DNA of 64,000 nucleotides from NCBI GenBank assembly GCA_944320815.1, contig CALUIZ010000003.1, positions 1 through 64,000 on the forward strand, in the 5' to 3' direction. This document shows, in pieces, positions 34,355 to 45,250 of this stretch. Made by a program: the position numbers and the translations under genes. Positions within the stretch are counted from its first letter, which is position 1. Each line of letters begins with the position of its first letter. The notes under the pieces are model-generated. The model did not search any database and was not told the DNA's origin. It worked only from the letters and a program-made list of their open reading frames with translations. Origin of the DNA: an uncultured Phocaeicola sp. (GTDB lineage: Bacteria; Bacteroidota; Bacteroidia; Bacteroidales; Bacteroidaceae).

Positions 34355-36295
34355 ATGATTTCGATAGAAGGACTGAAAGTTGAATTTGGCGTAAAGCCAT
34401 TGTTTGAGGATGTATCTTTCGTGATAAACAAGAAAGACCGCATCGCCCTGGTCGGGAAGAACGGAGCCGGCAAATCTACGATGCTGAAGATTCTGGCCGG
34501 ACTGCAGTATCCTACGGAAGGGGTGGTGGCCGTGCAGCGCGGGGTTACGGTGGGTTATCTGCCGCAGGTCATGGTGCTGAGTGATACACGGACGGTGATG
34601 GAAGAAGCGGAAACTGCCTTCAGTCATATATTCGAGATGCAGAAGAGCCTGGAGCGGATGAATCAGGAGCTGGCGGAACGCACAGATTATGATTCGGACA
34701 GCTACCGGCAGCTGATAGACCGTTTCACACATGAGAACGAACGTTTCTTGATGTGGGGCGGCACCAATTATAAAGGGGGAATCGAGCGCACGCTGATGGG
34801 ACTGGGATTTTCCCGGAGTGATTTCGACAGACCCACCTCGGAGTTCAGCGGAGGCTGGCGCATGCGTATCGAACTGGCGAAAATTTTGTTGGCAAGTCCG
34901 GACGTGCTGCTGCTTGATGAGCCCACCAACCATCTGGACATCGAAAGCATTCAGTGGCTGGAGAATTTCCTGAAGACAAGTCCGGGTGCTGTCGTGCTGG
35001 TAAGTCATGACCGGGCGTTCATCAACAATGTGACTAACCGGACCATTGAAATCTCATGCGGACGCATCTATGATTATAAAGTCCCCTATGATGAATTTGT
35101 GGTGCTGCGCAAGGAACGGCGTGAACAGCAGTTGCGGGCCTACGAAAATCAGCAGAAGGAAATAAAGGATACCGAAGACTTCATTGAGCATTTCCGTTAT
35201 AAGGCTACAAAGGCCGTGCAGGTGCAGAGCCGCATCAAACAACTGGAAAAGATCGTGCCGATAGAGGTTGATGAGGAAGATAATTCGGCATTGCATCTGA
35301 AGTTTCCTCCGGCTGTCCGGTCGGGTGATTATCCGGTGATCTGTGAAGACGTGAAGAAGGCATATGGCAGCCATGTGGTTTTCCATGATGTCAACCTTAC
35401 GATTCATCGGGGCGACAAGGTCGCTTTCGTCGGTAAGAACGGGGAAGGAAAGTCTACTCTGGTCAAGTGCATCATGGGGGAAATCCCTTATGAGGGAACC
35501 TTGAAAATCGGATATAATGTGCAGATAGGCTATTTTGCCCAAAACCAGGCTCAGTTGCTGGATGAGAATCTGACGGTGTTCGACACGATTGACCATGTGG
35601 CAAAAGGAGATGTCCGTCTGAAAATCCGTGACATATTGGGAGCTTTTATGTTTGGCGGAGAGGCTTCCGATAAAAAGGTGAAGGTGCTTTCGGGAGGTGA
35701 ACGCAGTCGTCTGGCGATGATTCGTCTGCTTCTGGAACCGGTCAATCTGCTGATTCTGGATGAACCGACCAACCATCTGGACATGCGCTCAAAGGACGTG
35801 CTGAAAGAGGCTATCAAGGAATTTGACGGAACGGTGATTGTCGTTTCGCACGACCGGGATTTTCTCGACGGTCTGGTCACCAAGGTTTATGAGTTCGGCG
35901 GGGGAGAGGTGAAGGAACATCTTGGCGGAATCTATGATTTCCTCCGGAAAAAAAAGATGGAAAGTCTTGAAGAGTTGCAGTTGTCTCATTCGTCCTCTTC
36001 CGTCTGCGAGAAGCGGGAAGAGACTGTGCCTTCTGACAATAAACTTTCGTATGAAGCCCGGAAAGAACAGAACAGGCAAATCCGGAAACTGGAAAAGCAG
36101 GTGGCCGATTGCGAGGACCGCATCGGAAAACTTGAATCGGAGGTGGCGGAGCTGGAGCAGAAGATGTCCACCCCGGAAGGAGCCTCCGACATGAAACTTT
36201 ATGAGCAGCACCAGCGTCTGAAACGGCAGATTGCGGTTGCGGAGGAAGAGTGGGAAAATGCTTCGATAACGCTTGAAGACTTGAAGAAAAGCTGA
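34355..36295 (+). CDS. ABC-F family ATP-binding protein (Uup/YheS-like)
   Basis: This 646-residue cytosolic protein has two ABC ATPase domains and no membrane segments. Walker A motifs are GKNGAGKST (about 37) and GKNGEGKST (about 362); signature motifs are SGGWRMRIEL and SGGERSRLAM; Walker B motifs end LLDEPTNHLD and LILDEPTNHLD. The linker between them carries the charged P-site tRNA interaction motif region (ENQQKEIKDTEDFIEHFRYK). A C-terminal coiled coil (about 565-645) matches Uup/YfmR-like translation factors. Such proteins act on ribosomes rather than in transport. The M13 peptidase gene follows 20 bp later. Confidence 0.93.
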   Translation: MISIEGLKVEFGVKPLFEDVSFVINKKDRIALVGKNGAGKSTMLKILAGLQYPTEGVVAVQRGVTVGYLPQVMVLSDTRTVMEEAETAFSHIFEMQKSLERMNQELAERTDYDSDSYRQLIDRFTHENERFLMWGGTNYKGGIERTLMGLGFSRSDFDRPTSEFSGGWRMRIELAKILLASPDVLLLDEPTNHLDIESIQWLENFLKTSPGAVVLVSHDRAFINNVTNRTIEISCGRIYDYKVPYDEFVVLRKERREQQLRAYENQQKEIKDTEDFIEHFRYKATKAVQVQSRIKQLEKIVPIEVDEEDNSALHLKFPPAVRSGDYPVICEDVKKAYGSHVVFHDVNLTIHRGDKVAFVGKNGEGKSTLVKCIMGEIPYEGTLKIGYNVQIGYFAQNQAQLLDENLTVFDTIDHVAKGDVRLKIRDILGAFMFGGEASDKKVKVLSGGERSRLAMIRLLLEPVNLLILDEPTNHLDMRSKDVLKEAIKEFDGTVIVVSHDRDFLDGLVTKVYEFGGGEVKEHLGGIYDFLRKKKMESLEELQLSHSSSSVCEKREETVPSDNKLSYEARKEQNRQIRKLEKQVADCEDRIGKLESEVAELEQKMSTPEGASDMKLYEQHQRLKRQIAVAEEEWENASITLEDLKKS

Positions 36296-36315
36296 TTATT
36301 TAACATTATAGATTT

Positions 36316-38355
36316 ATGAACAAGAAAAATTATTTGACCGTGGCTGCAATGGCTTTGGCTATGTTGTCAAGTTGCGGCGGGCAGAAAGAAGTGAAAAACA
36401 CTTCTGGAATCAATCTGGCCAATATGGACACTACGGTGGCCGCTGGTCAGGACTTCTTCCGTTATGTGTGCGGCGGGTGGAATGACGCACATCCCCTGAC
36501 TGCCGAATACTCTCGTTTCGGGACATTCGATGAACTGGCGGAGAATAACCAGAAGCAGTTGCGTGAGCTGATAGAAGGTCTGGCTGCCCAGCAGCATGAG
36601 GCCGGCACTACCGCACAGAAGGTGGGTGACCTGTATAATATGGCGATGGACAGCGTGGCACGCAACGAGCAGGGATATACTCCTGTCAAACCGATGCTTG
36701 ACAAGATTGCGGCTCTGACAGACAAGGGGCAGATTATCCCGATGTCGGTCGAGATGCGCCGTTATCAGGGTATCGGTACTTATTTCAATTATTATGTGTA
36801 TGCCGATCCGAAAAACAGTGTGCTGAATATTTTCCAGATGGGGCAGGGAGGTCTCAATCTGGGTGAGAAGGAATATTATCTGGATACGGACAGCATTACA
36901 GAAAACATCCGTGAGCAGTATAAGAAATACATCGCAAAATTGTTTACGCTGGCCGGCTTCTCGGAAGCTGACGCCCAGAAGAAAGTGGCAGATGTGATGG
37001 AAATCGAGACAAGCATTGCGAAGGTTTCACGCAGCGCGACGGAACTCCGCAATCCGGAAGCCAACTACCACAAGATGTCGTATGCGGAGCTGAAGAAGCA
37101 GATTCCGGGTATCGACTGGGACGCTTTTATGACGGGTCTGGGCATTCAGGCTCCTGCAGAGCTGAACGTGGAGCAGGTTGAACCGATTCAGGAGGTGGCC
37201 CGGCTGATCAATGAGCTGCCTGTGTCAAAACATGTTTCTTATCTGGAATACAATTTGCTTGACGCTGCGGCCGCTTGTCTGGATGATGATTTTGTGGCTG
37301 CCCGTTTCGATTTTTACGGCAAGGTGATGTCCGGCCGTCAGGTGAACCAGCCCCGCTGGAAACGTGCGGTCAACTCAGTGAACGGTATGCTGGGTGAACT
37401 GGTCGGTGAGATGTATGTGGAAAAATATTTCCCCGCTGCCGCCAAGGAACGCATGGTGAATCTGGTGAAGAACCTGCAGGTGGCTTTGGGTGAACGCATC
37501 GATGCGCAGGAATGGATGAGCGACAGCACGAAGGTGAGAGCGCATGAGAAACTGGACGCTTTCCGTGTGAAAGTGGGATATCCGGACACATGGAAAGACT
37601 ATTCCAAGCTGGAAATCAAGAAAGACTCTTATTGGGCTAATGTCTGTCGTGCGAACGAATGGGGATTCAATGACATGATCGGCCGTCTGGGAAAACCTGT
37701 CGACAGGGATGAATGGCTGATGACTCCGCAGACGGTGAACGCTTATTACAATCCGTCAACGAATGAAATCTGCTTCCCGGCCGCCATTCTCCAGCCGCCT
37801 TTCTTCAATATGGACGCTGATGACGCGGCCAACTATGGTGCCATCGGTGTGGTAATCGGTCACGAGATGACGCACGGATTCGATGACCAGGGCCGCCAGT
37901 TTGACAAGGACGGCAATCTGAGAGACTGGTGGGCAGAGGGTGATGCCGACCGCTTCAAGGAACGTGCGCAAGTGATGGTAGATTTCTTCAACAACATTGA
38001 AGTGCTTCCGGGTCTGCATGGAAACGGTCAGTTGACTTTGGGTGAGAATCTGGCTGACCATGGCGGACTGAATGTCGCTTATCTGGCTTTCCAGAACGCA
38101 ACAAAGGATGCGCCTCTGGAGGTGAAGGACGGATTTACACCCGAGCAGCGTTTCTTCATCGCTTATGCGACTTTGTGGGCAGGCAACATCCGCAACGAGC
38201 AGATTCGCGTGTACACCAAGTCCGACCCGCATTCATTGGGCGAATGGCGTGTGAACGGTGCGTTGCCTCATATTCAGGCATGGTATGACGCATTTCACAT
38301 CACTCCGGATGATTCGCTGTATGTGGCTCCGGAAAAACGTGTGAACATCTGGTAA
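36316..38355 (+). CDS. M13 family zinc metallopeptidase (neprilysin/PepO-like) lipoprotein
   Basis: This 679-residue lipoprotein (lipobox LSSC, Cys18) has the M13 N-terminal helical domain followed by the peptidase domain. The zinc motif HEMTH is at 516-520, with NAYY upstream (NPSTNEICFPAAIL) and ENLADHGGLNVA carrying the third zinc ligand downstream. It is a periplasmic or surface oligopeptidase that cleaves small peptides. The C-terminal W (KRVNIW) is typical of the family. A strong terminator follows. Confidence 0.95.
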   Translation: MNKKNYLTVAAMALAMLSSCGGQKEVKNTSGINLANMDTTVAAGQDFFRYVCGGWNDAHPLTAEYSRFGTFDELAENNQKQLRELIEGLAAQQHEAGTTAQKVGDLYNMAMDSVARNEQGYTPVKPMLDKIAALTDKGQIIPMSVEMRRYQGIGTYFNYYVYADPKNSVLNIFQMGQGGLNLGEKEYYLDTDSITENIREQYKKYIAKLFTLAGFSEADAQKKVADVMEIETSIAKVSRSATELRNPEANYHKMSYAELKKQIPGIDWDAFMTGLGIQAPAELNVEQVEPIQEVARLINELPVSKHVSYLEYNLLDAAAACLDDDFVAARFDFYGKVMSGRQVNQPRWKRAVNSVNGMLGELVGEMYVEKYFPAAAKERMVNLVKNLQVALGERIDAQEWMSDSTKVRAHEKLDAFRVKVGYPDTWKDYSKLEIKKDSYWANVCRANEWGFNDMIGRLGKPVDRDEWLMTPQTVNAYYNPSTNEICFPAAILQPPFFNMDADDAANYGAIGVVIGHEMTHGFDDQGRQFDKDGNLRDWWAEGDADRFKERAQVMVDFFNNIEVLPGLHGNGQLTLGENLADHGGLNVAYLAFQNATKDAPLEVKDGFTPEQRFFIAYATLWAGNIRNEQIRVYTKSDPHSLGEWRVNGALPHIQAWYDAFHITPDDSLYVAPEKRVNIW

Positions 38356-38385
38356 GGCGGACAGACCGTCGTTTTGTCTGCTTTT

Positions 38386-38442
38386 CACATAAAAAAGGTG
38401 TCCCGATGCTGTTGTCAAGGTGTCGGGACATCTTTTTATGTG
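38386..38442 (+). terminator. Intrinsic terminator of the M13 peptidase gene
   Basis: CACATAAAAA.GGTGTCCCGA pairs with TCGGGACATCTTTTTATGTG, giving a stem of about 19 bp with an A/T-rich base that works in both directions. Confidence 0.82.
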
Positions 38443-38466
38443 AATGAATTATTGTTTGGAAAAAGT

Positions 38467-38498
38467 TTGCCTTGTTGGCTTAAATTGGTTACATTTGT
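38467..38498 (+). promoter_or_regulatory. Promoter of the AspT-like transporter gene
   Basis: TTTG (38467-38470), a 20-nt spacer and TACATTTG (38491-38498) are a full match to the Bacteroides promoter consensus. The ATG is 26 bp downstream. Confidence 0.7.
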
Positions 38499-38523
38499 CC
38501 ACAGAATAGAAAAATTTAATATT

Positions 38524-40203
38524 ATGAATTGGCTACAAGATTTATTGACGAATCCTGATTCCATTGCCCATATCGTAGCGCTTTATGCGTTTGTCATATC
38601 GTTGGGGGTGCTGTTGGGAAAAATTAAAGTCTTCGGCATTTCGCTTGGAGTGACTTTTGTGTTGTTTGCAGGTATCCTGGCCGGACATTTCGGTTTTACG
38701 GGAAATTCCGCCATCCTTTCTTTCATACAGGATTTCGGACTTATCCTGTTTGTCTACTGTATCGGTCTGCAGGTGGGACCTTCTTTCTTCTCTTCCTTCA
38801 AGCGGGGGGGAATAACGTTGAACCTGCTTGCTGTGGGCATCGTCGTGCTCAACATAGCGGTGGCTCTGGCCTGCTATTTTGCCTTGCAGGGACGTGTGGA
38901 GATTCCGATGATGGTGGGTATCCTTTGCGGTGCAGTGACTAACACTCCGGGACTCGGTGCCGCCAACGAGGCTTTGCAGCAGTTGGAATATCAGGGACCG
39001 GAAATAGCCAACGGATACGCTTGCGCCTATCCGCTGGGTGTGATGGGAATCATTCTTTCCATGATTGTCATCCGTTACCTTTGTCGGGTGGATATGGATG
39101 CGGAACAGGATGAAATCCGTCAGCGTGAGGAGGCGAACCCGCATCTCAAGCCTTTCACGCTCTCTCTTGAGGTGCATAACGAGGCGTTGAACGGCAAGAC
39201 TTTGCTTCAGGTGCAGAACTTTTTGGCGCGCGACTTTGTATGTTCCCGCATCATCCAGAACGGACACATGTACACGCCGAACTCCAAAACGGAGCTTCAT
39301 CTGGGCGACCGTATGTTTGTCATCTGTGCGGAAGATGATTCGGAAGCGATAGTCGCGTTTATCGGTCCGAAGGTGGAACAGGACTGGGATGTGATCAACC
39401 AGCAGGACAAGCCGATGGTTTCACGCCGTATTCTGGTCACTCAGCCGAGCATGAACGGAAAGACGTTGGGCGAGATTCATTTCAGCAGCATGTATGGCGT
39501 GAATGTGACCCGTGTCAACCGTTCGGGTATGGACCTGTTCGCCGCCCGTCAGCTCCGTCTTCAGGTGGGCGACCGTGTGATGGTGGTAGGTCCGCAGGAC
39601 GGCATCGAACGTGTGGCCAATCTTCTGGGTAATCAGTTGAAGCGTCTTGACCATCCGAACATTGTGACAATCTTTGCCGGAATCCTTTGCGGTATCTTGT
39701 TCGGAAGTCTTCCCATTGCCATTCCAGGAATGCCGACACCGGTGAAATTAGGTCTCGCGGGAGGACCGCTGATCATATCCATTCTTATCGGACGTTTCGG
39801 CTATAAGGTGAAACTTGTCACCTACACCACCATGAGTGCCAATCTGATGCTGCGTGAGGTGGGACTGGTGCTGTTCCTGGCCAGTGTGGGAATAAAGGCC
39901 GGAGGAAGTTTTGTCCAGACTGTAGTGGAGGGCGACGGACTGCTGTATGTGGGAATCGGTTTCCTGATTACATTTATCCCGTTGCTCGTGATTGGAGCCA
40001 TTGCACGCTGGCATCATAGAGTCAATTATTTTACGTTGATGGGACTTATTGCAGGTAGTAACACTGACCCTCCCGCATTGGCTTACGCCAACCAGACTTC
40101 GGGCAATGATGCGCCGGCTGTGGGTTATTCAACGGTTTATCCGCTGTCTATGTTCCTGCGAATACTGACGGCACAGTTGTTGATTCTGCTTTTGGCTGTA
40201 TAG
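38524..40203 (+). CDS. AspT/YidE-family transporter with two RCK_C (TrkA-C) domains
   Basis: This 559-residue membrane protein has two membrane-spanning halves (about 10-190 and 385-559), each with five to six segments and the duplication motif GxxxG of the aspartate:alanine exchanger family ([16 protein letters not shown] [13 protein letters not shown] and [12 protein letters not shown]). Two cytosolic RCK_C domains lie between them (about 205-290 and 295-380; [24 protein letters not shown]). The family exchanges amino acids or dicarboxylates. The ATG at 38524 is chosen because it directly follows a consensus promoter; an upstream in-frame ATG would include the promoter itself. A nitroreductase gene follows 13 bp later. 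Confidence 0.9.
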   Translation: MNWLQDLLTNPDSIAHIVALYAFVISLGVLLGKIKVFGISLGVTFVLFAGILAGHFGFTGNSAILSFIQDFGLILFVYCIGLQVGPSFFSSFKRGGITLNLLAVGIVVLNIAVALACYFALQGRVEIPMMVGILCGAVTNTPGLGAANEALQQLEYQGPEIANGYACAYPLGVMGIILSMIVIRYLCRVDMDAEQDEIRQREEANPHLKPFTLSLEVHNEALNGKTLLQVQNFLARDFVCSRIIQNGHMYTPNSKTELHLGDRMFVICAEDDSEAIVAFIGPKVEQDWDVINQQDKPMVSRRILVTQPSMNGKTLGEIHFSSMYGVNVTRVNRSGMDLFAARQLRLQVGDRVMVVGPQDGIERVANLLGNQLKRLDHPNIVTIFAGILCGILFGSLPIAIPGMPTPVKLGLAGGPLIISILIGRFGYKVKLVTYTTMSANLMLREVGLVLFLASVGIKAGGSFVQTVVEGDGLLYVGIGFLITFIPLLVIGAIARWHHRVNYFTLMGLIAGSNTDPPALAYANQTSGNDAPAVGYSTVYPLSMFLRILTAQLLILLLAV

Positions 40204-40216
40204 GAGGACAGAGGCC

Positions 40217-40726
40217 ATGAAAATGTTGGATTTAGTGAAGACACGTCATTCTGTCCGGAAATATTTGCCGGTCCCTGTGGAGCGGGCGAAACTGGACTAT
40301 GTCATGGAGTGTGTGCGGCTGGCTCCTTCGGCTGTCAATTTCCAGCCATGGAAATTTGCTGTGGTGACGGAGGGGGAACGGCTTGCAGCCCTTAAAGAGG
40401 CTTATCCCCGTGAATGGATTTCGACAGTTCCATGCATTATAGTGGCATGTGCGGACCATCGTGAATCATGGCATCGTCCGTCGGACGGGAAAGACCATGC
40501 CGACATTGATGTGGCCATTGCAGTGGAGCATCTCTGTCTGGCGGCCGCCGAGATGGGCTTGGGAACGTGCTGGGTGTGTAATTTTGACGTGCCACGCTGT
40601 TGTGAGGTGCTCGGCCTGCCGACCGGTGTGGAACCGGTGGCATTGGTGCCGATAGGCTATCTGGCCGATACGGAGATTCCGGAAAAGAAGCGGAAGCCTA
40701 TGGAGGACATCTTACTGCAGGTGTGA
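40217..40726 (+). CDS. Nitroreductase family protein (FMN-dependent)
   Basis: This 169-residue protein shows the typical start MLDLVKTRHSVRKYLPVPVE, LAPSAVNFQPWKF for FMN contacts, and AIAVEHLCLAAAEMGLGTCW. These small FMN proteins reduce nitro compounds, quinones or flavins using NAD(P)H. It probably shares an operon with the preceding transporter. A terminator follows 26 bp after the stop. Confidence 0.9.
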   Translation: MKMLDLVKTRHSVRKYLPVPVERAKLDYVMECVRLAPSAVNFQPWKFAVVTEGERLAALKEAYPREWISTVPCIIVACADHRESWHRPSDGKDHADIDVAIAVEHLCLAAAEMGLGTCWVCNFDVPRCCEVLGLPTGVEPVALVPIGYLADTEIPEKKRKPMEDILLQV

Positions 40727-40752
40727 CTGTTGTTTGATATTTTTTGATACAG

Positions 40753-40803
40753 GGCGCGGAGATTCGGACTGGATGCTGTAGGTCGGAATCTCCGCGCCTT
40801 TTT
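40753..40803 (+). terminator. Intrinsic terminator between nitroreductase and recQ
   Basis: GGCGCGGAGATTC (40753-40765) pairs with GAATCTCCGCGCC (40786-40798), followed by TTTTTAT. It serves the plus-strand gene and may also serve recQ on the other strand. Confidence 0.8.
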
Positions 40804-40812
40804 ATGTCTCTT

Positions 40813-42648
40813 TCAGCGTTTTCCGAGAAATTGTCGGATCACTTCCGTGAAGTCTTTTCCATAACGCGCTTTCTTGAATTCTCCAATGCCGCTTATTTCA
40901 CCGAATTCCTCCAGTGTGACCGGTTTCTGCGTACAGATTAATTTTAATGTTTTGTCGGAAAGTACGATATAGGGAGGGATGGCTTGCTGGTCGGCCAGCT
41001 TCTTGCGCAGTTTGCGGAGTTCCTCGAACAGCATTTCGTCGTTGGACGTTTCCGGGAATGACAGCTGGACAGTGGGTGACACCGTCTTGCTTTTTTTCCT
41101 TTCGGAAGTCTTCTTTTCACGTTCTTCCCTTTTGATGACCGCAAGTTGCGCCCGTTCGTGCCCGAACAGCACCTTGCGTCCCGTTTCGGTTATTTTCAGG
41201 TGATTGTTTTCATTGTAGGCCACTTCAAAATATCCCAGATTCAGCATCTGGAGCAGATAGTCCTGCCAGTCGCGTGCCGGGACATCACGTCCTGCACCGA
41301 ATGTCTTTAGTTCATGGAACCCTTTGGCTGTAACTTCTTGTGTGGGAGTGCCTTTAAGTATGTCAATCAGCATGTGTATTCCGATGGACTGTTCTGTGCG
41401 CATGATGGCACTCAGGGCTTTCTGCACGATAATTGTGCCGTCGAACCGCTCGGGAGGATTCCGGCACACATCACAATTCCCGCAGTCGTGGTCCATGGTC
41501 TCTCCAAAATAGTTGAGCAGAATCCGTCGGCGGCAGATGTCGGTCTCTGCATATTGCCTCATGCGTTCCAGCTTCTCCTTGTTGATTTCCTGCTGTCCGC
41601 TTTCTTCTGCAAATTTGGAGAGCATCACAATGTCGCCGAATGAATAGAAGAGCAGCGTTTCGCTTGGAAGCCCGTCTCTTCCCGCGCGTCCTATTTCCTG
41701 ATAAAAGCTTTCGATGCTTTTCGGAAGATTGTAGTGGATGACCCATCGCACATTCGATTTGTCAATACCCATTCCGAATGCGATGGTGGCACATACAATT
41801 TGTACCCGGTCGTTGATGAAGTCATCCTGTGCCCGCTCGCGCTGGACATTGTTCAGTCCGGCATGATAGACCGTCGCGCTGAATCCTTCTTCTTTCAGAA
41901 GTTCCGCTACCTTTTCTGTGCCGTTCCGGCTCATGCAATAGATGATGCCACTTTCTCCCTGATGCCGGAGCAGAAAGCGGGTGATGGTGCGTATCTTTTC
42001 TTTCTGCTGGAGTCCGCGTTTGACTTCCAGACTGAGGTTCGGGCGGTCGAAGGAAGAGATGAAGACTTTCGGGCTGCGCATGTGCAGTTGGCGTATGATG
42101 TCTTCACGGGTAATTTTGTCGGCCGTGGCGGTCAGGGCTACAATCGGCACCTGCGGAAATGCTTCTCTCAAAGACTTCAGTTGAGTGTATTCAGGACGGA
42201 AGTCATGTCCCCACTGCGAAATGCAGTGCGCTTCGTCAATGGCAAAAAGGGAGATTTTGATGTCGCGGAGCAGAAAGTTGATTTCAGAAAGCAGACGTTC
42301 GGGAGAAATGTAGAGCAGCTTCACTCTTCCGAGAAGACATGCCTGTTTCAGACGCGCGTTGGTGGTTTCATCGTTCATGCTGTTCAGCGCATATGCTGGG
42401 ATTCCGTTCGCTTGGAGTGCTTCCACCTGATCCTTCATCAGGGAAATGAGCGGGGAGATGACGATTGCCGTACCTTCCGTCAGCAGTGCCGGAAGCTGAA
42501 AGCAGATGGACTTTCCTCCTCCGGTCGGCATGAGCACTACGGTGTCTTTCTTTTGTAGAATGGAAGTGATGATGTCTTCCTGAAGCGGGCGGAACTGTGT
42601 ATATCCGAAATAGCTTTTTAGAGTCTGTAGTATGGTTTGGTTCGTCAT
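40813..42648 (-). CDS. recQ: ATP-dependent DNA helicase RecQ
   Basis: This 611-residue helicase has Walker A PTGGGKS (about 48), DEAH in [20 protein letters not shown], and helicase motif VI in [12 protein letters not shown] RecQ-specific zinc-binding region ([21 protein letters not shown]) and winged helix follow, with an HRDC domain at the C-terminus (about 530-611; [20 protein letters not shown]). It unwinds DNA in recombination and repair. The ATG at 42648 ([10 protein letters not shown]) is preferred over one 69 bp upstream because it gives the family N-terminus. It is a single gene on the minus strand. Confidence 0.96.
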   Translation of the reverse strand: MTNQTILQTLKSYFGYTQFRPLQEDIITSILQKKDTVVLMPTGGGKSICFQLPALLTEGTAIVISPLISLMKDQVEALQANGIPAYALNSMNDETTNARLKQACLLGRVKLLYISPERLLSEINFLLRDIKISLFAIDEAHCISQWGHDFRPEYTQLKSLREAFPQVPIVALTATADKITREDIIRQLHMRSPKVFISSFDRPNLSLEVKRGLQQKEKIRTITRFLLRHQGESGIIYCMSRNGTEKVAELLKEEGFSATVYHAGLNNVQRERAQDDFINDRVQIVCATIAFGMGIDKSNVRWVIHYNLPKSIESFYQEIGRAGRDGLPSETLLFYSFGDIVMLSKFAEESGQQEINKEKLERMRQYAETDICRRRILLNYFGETMDHDCGNCDVCRNPPERFDGTIIVQKALSAIMRTEQSIGIHMLIDILKGTPTQEVTAKGFHELKTFGAGRDVPARDWQDYLLQMLNLGYFEVAYNENNHLKITETGRKVLFGHERAQLAVIKREEREKKTSERKKSKTVSPTVQLSFPETSNDEMLFEELRKLRKKLADQQAIPPYIVLSDKTLKLICTQKPVTLEEFGEISGIGEFKKARYGKDFTEVIRQFLGKR

Positions 42649-42805
42649 TGTGTCTGGATTTTGAAGCAAAGGTATGGAAAAAAATGATATAAAACCGTCA
42701 AAAAGTTGCAGATTCAAAAAAGTTCTGCCATTTTTGTAAATTCTATTTGATGGATATTTGCATTCTGCCGATTGTTTGCAGGAGCCTAAAAAAATGACAT
42801 GAGAG

Positions 42806-43279
42806 ATGGTTGGACCGGAAATGGAGCATATTGGCGGTGATGGTGAAAAGTCAGGAAAGGAGAAATTGCCATATAATCTGAGGGAGCGTAAAATAAAGCA
42901 TGCCCCTTATCGGGAGATTATCCGTGCCGGGCTGGCCGATGAATTGTATGACGGGATTCTGAAGATTGTGGTAGAGGAGAAGAAATATAAGGATGCCGAC
43001 TATTCGGCCAAAGAGCTGGCAAAGGATCTGCATACGAATCCGCGCTATCTGTCGGCTGTCATCAATTCACGCTTCGGCAAGAATTATTCATGTCTGGTGA
43101 ATGAATATCGGGTCAGGGATGCGCTTCGTCTGCTTCTCGACAAGCGTCATGTGGACAGGAGCATTGAAGAGATTGGTGTGATGGCGGGCTTTTCCAACCG
43201 TCAGTCGTTTTATGCGGCTTTTTATAAGAACGTGGGGGAGACCCCGAAAAATTACAGAAAACGCAATGAAAGAAAATAG
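42806..43279 (+). CDS. AraC-type DNA-binding domain protein
   Basis: This 157-residue protein consists mostly of an AraC/XylS helix-turn-helix pair (about 60-150; [20 protein letters not shown] and [20 protein letters not shown], ending [14 protein letters not shown]). It has no sensor domain; the N-terminal 35 residues are charged and low in structure. It may work with another protein or as a constitutive regulator. The start is uncertain (42806 or 42824). Its 3' end overlaps the next gene by 14 bp. Confidence 0.85.
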   Translation: MVGPEMEHIGGDGEKSGKEKLPYNLRERKIKHAPYREIIRAGLADELYDGILKIVVEEKKYKDADYSAKELAKDLHTNPRYLSAVINSRFGKNYSCLVNEYRVRDALRLLLDKRHVDRSIEEIGVMAGFSNRQSFYAAFYKNVGETPKNYRKRNERK

Positions 43280-45236
43280 TGGACATGAAAGTTTTGAATA
43301 TGTGGTAGAACAGTTCGCTGATTTGCAGCTGCTGCGCTATCGCGTGCCGGGCTTTGAGAATTTGTCGCTCCGGCAGAAAACGCTGGTGTATTATTTGTCG
43401 CAGGCCGCTTTGGAGGGGAGAGACATTCTGTTCGACCAGAATGGCAGATATAATCTTCAGATCCGCCGTCTGCTTGAGGTGGTTTATGAGGATTATCAGG
43501 GTGACCGTGCCACGGAGGAGTTCCGTGCCTTCGAGGTGTATTTGAAACGGGTGTGGTTCTCCAATGGCATTTATCATCATTATGCGTGCGACAAATTCGT
43601 GCCGGACTTTTCGGAGGACTATTTGAGGGGGCTTGTCGCTTCGGTGGAGGAGGAACGCCTGCCGTTGGAGCAGGGAGAAACGCGGGAGGCGATGTGCGGG
43701 AAGCTTTTTCCTGTCATTTTTGATTCCTCTGTGATGCCCAAACGCGTGAACCAGACAGACGGAGAAGATCTTGTGCTGACTTCGGCTGCCAATTATTACA
43801 GCGGGGTTACTCAGAAGGAGGCGGAAGCGTTTTATGCGGCGCAGAAGGCCCAGGGAGGCGATGAACCGGTAATGTTCGGCATGAACAGCCGTCTGGTAAA
43901 GGAGAATGGCTGTCTGAAGGAGGAAGTATGGAAGGTGGGAGGAATGTATGGCCCGGCTATTGAGAAAATCGTAGCTTGGCTGGAGAAGGCTGCGACGGTG
44001 GCGGAAAATGACTCCCAGCGTAAGGTGATAAGTCTGTTGGTGGAGTTTTATAAGACGGGCGACCTGAAGCTGTTTGATGAATATTCTATCGAGTGGCTGA
44101 AAGATACCCGGTCGCATGTGGATTTTGTGAATGGTTTCATTGAAAGCTATGGTGATCCGCTGGGAATGAAAGCCAGTTGGGAGTCGATTGTGAATTTTAA
44201 GGATGTGGAGGCCACATCGCGCACGGAAATCATCAGTGCTTCTGCACAATGGTTTGAAGACCATTCGCCTGTGGATTCCCGTTTCAGGAAAGAACAGGTG
44301 ACGGGGGTGTCGGCCAAAGTGATTACTGCGGCGATGTTGGGAGGAGACCTTTATCCGAGTACGGCCATCGGGATTAATCTGCCCAATTCGAACTGGATAC
44401 GCAGTGTGCATGGCTCGAAATCGGTGACTATCGGCAATTTGATAGATGCATACAACAAGGCGGCTCGTGGAAGCGGGTTTCGCGAAGAATTCGTTTATGG
44501 AGATGTGGAGAGGAATCTGCTCGACAGATATGCGGATTTGACGGATAACCTGCACACCGACTTGCATGAATGTGTAGGGCATGGCTCCGGAAAGCTTCTT
44601 CCGGGAGTTGATCCGGATGCGCTGAAGGCATATGGGTCGACTATAGAGGAGGCCAGGGCTGATTTGTTCGGGCTTTATTATCTGCCTGACACCAAATTGG
44701 TGGAACTTGGACTGACTCCGGATGCTGAGGCTTACAAGGCTGAATATTATTCGTATATGATGAATGGCCTGATGACGCAGTTGGTGCGCATTGAGCCGGG
44801 GTGCAACGTGGAGGAAGCCCACATGCGTAATCGTCAGCTGATTGCCCGCTGGGCATTGGAACATGGAGCGGATACGAGAGCGGTGGAACTGGTGAGACGC
44901 GAAGGCAAGACTTATGTGAAGGTGAATGACTATCAGGAGTTACGGAGACTGTTCGGACGGCTGTTGGCTGAGGTACAGCGCATCAAGAGTGAAGGTGATT
45001 ATGAGGCTGCCCGTCGGCTGGTGGAAAAATATGGTGTGCAGGTGGATCCTGAGCTTCATGCAGAAGTGCTTGCCCGTTACAGGACCTTGCATCTGGCACC
45101 CTACAAAGGGTTCGTGAATCCGGTATATACGGCATTGACCGACGATGAAGGGAAGATTGTGGATGTGAAGGTGGACTATACGGAAGGGTATGCGGAACAG
45201 ATGCTCCGTTATGGACGCGAATATGCGAATTTATGA
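43266..45236 (+). CDS. Dipeptidyl peptidase III (M49) family zinc exopeptidase
   Basis: This 656-residue protein carries the M49 zinc motif HECVGH (434-439), a HEXXGH site as expected for DPP III, with the second motif EEARADLFG (about 462-470) supplying the third zinc ligand. It removes dipeptides from the N-terminus of oligopeptides. No signal peptide is seen with the start [10 protein letters not shown] at 43266; that start overlaps the araC-like gene by 14 bp, and an in-frame ATG at 43212 would lie deeper inside that gene. Translational coupling with the regulator is likely. Cytosolic location is inferred. Confidence 0.92.
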   Translation: MKENSGHESFEYVVEQFADLQLLRYRVPGFENLSLRQKTLVYYLSQAALEGRDILFDQNGRYNLQIRRLLEVVYEDYQGDRATEEFRAFEVYLKRVWFSNGIYHHYACDKFVPDFSEDYLRGLVASVEEERLPLEQGETREAMCGKLFPVIFDSSVMPKRVNQTDGEDLVLTSAANYYSGVTQKEAEAFYAAQKAQGGDEPVMFGMNSRLVKENGCLKEEVWKVGGMYGPAIEKIVAWLEKAATVAENDSQRKVISLLVEFYKTGDLKLFDEYSIEWLKDTRSHVDFVNGFIESYGDPLGMKASWESIVNFKDVEATSRTEIISASAQWFEDHSPVDSRFRKEQVTGVSAKVITAAMLGGDLYPSTAIGINLPNSNWIRSVHGSKSVTIGNLIDAYNKAARGSGFREEFVYGDVERNLLDRYADLTDNLHTDLHECVGHGSGKLLPGVDPDALKAYGSTIEEARADLFGLYYLPDTKLVELGLTPDAEAYKAEYYSYMMNGLMTQLVRIEPGCNVEEAHMRNRQLIARWALEHGADTRAVELVRREGKTYVKVNDYQELRRLFGRLLAEVQRIKSEGDYEAARRLVEKYGVQVDPELHAEVLARYRTLHLAPYKGFVNPVYTALTDDEGKIVDVKVDYTEGYAEQMLRYGREYANL

Positions 45237-45250
45237 AAGGAAATGAAGAT

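Noticed and set aside
43113..44864. 583-residue antisense frame over the M49 peptidase gene
   Set aside because: Composition of an antisense shadow (rich in His, Arg, Ile) with no domain; the peptidase has the HEXXGH site.
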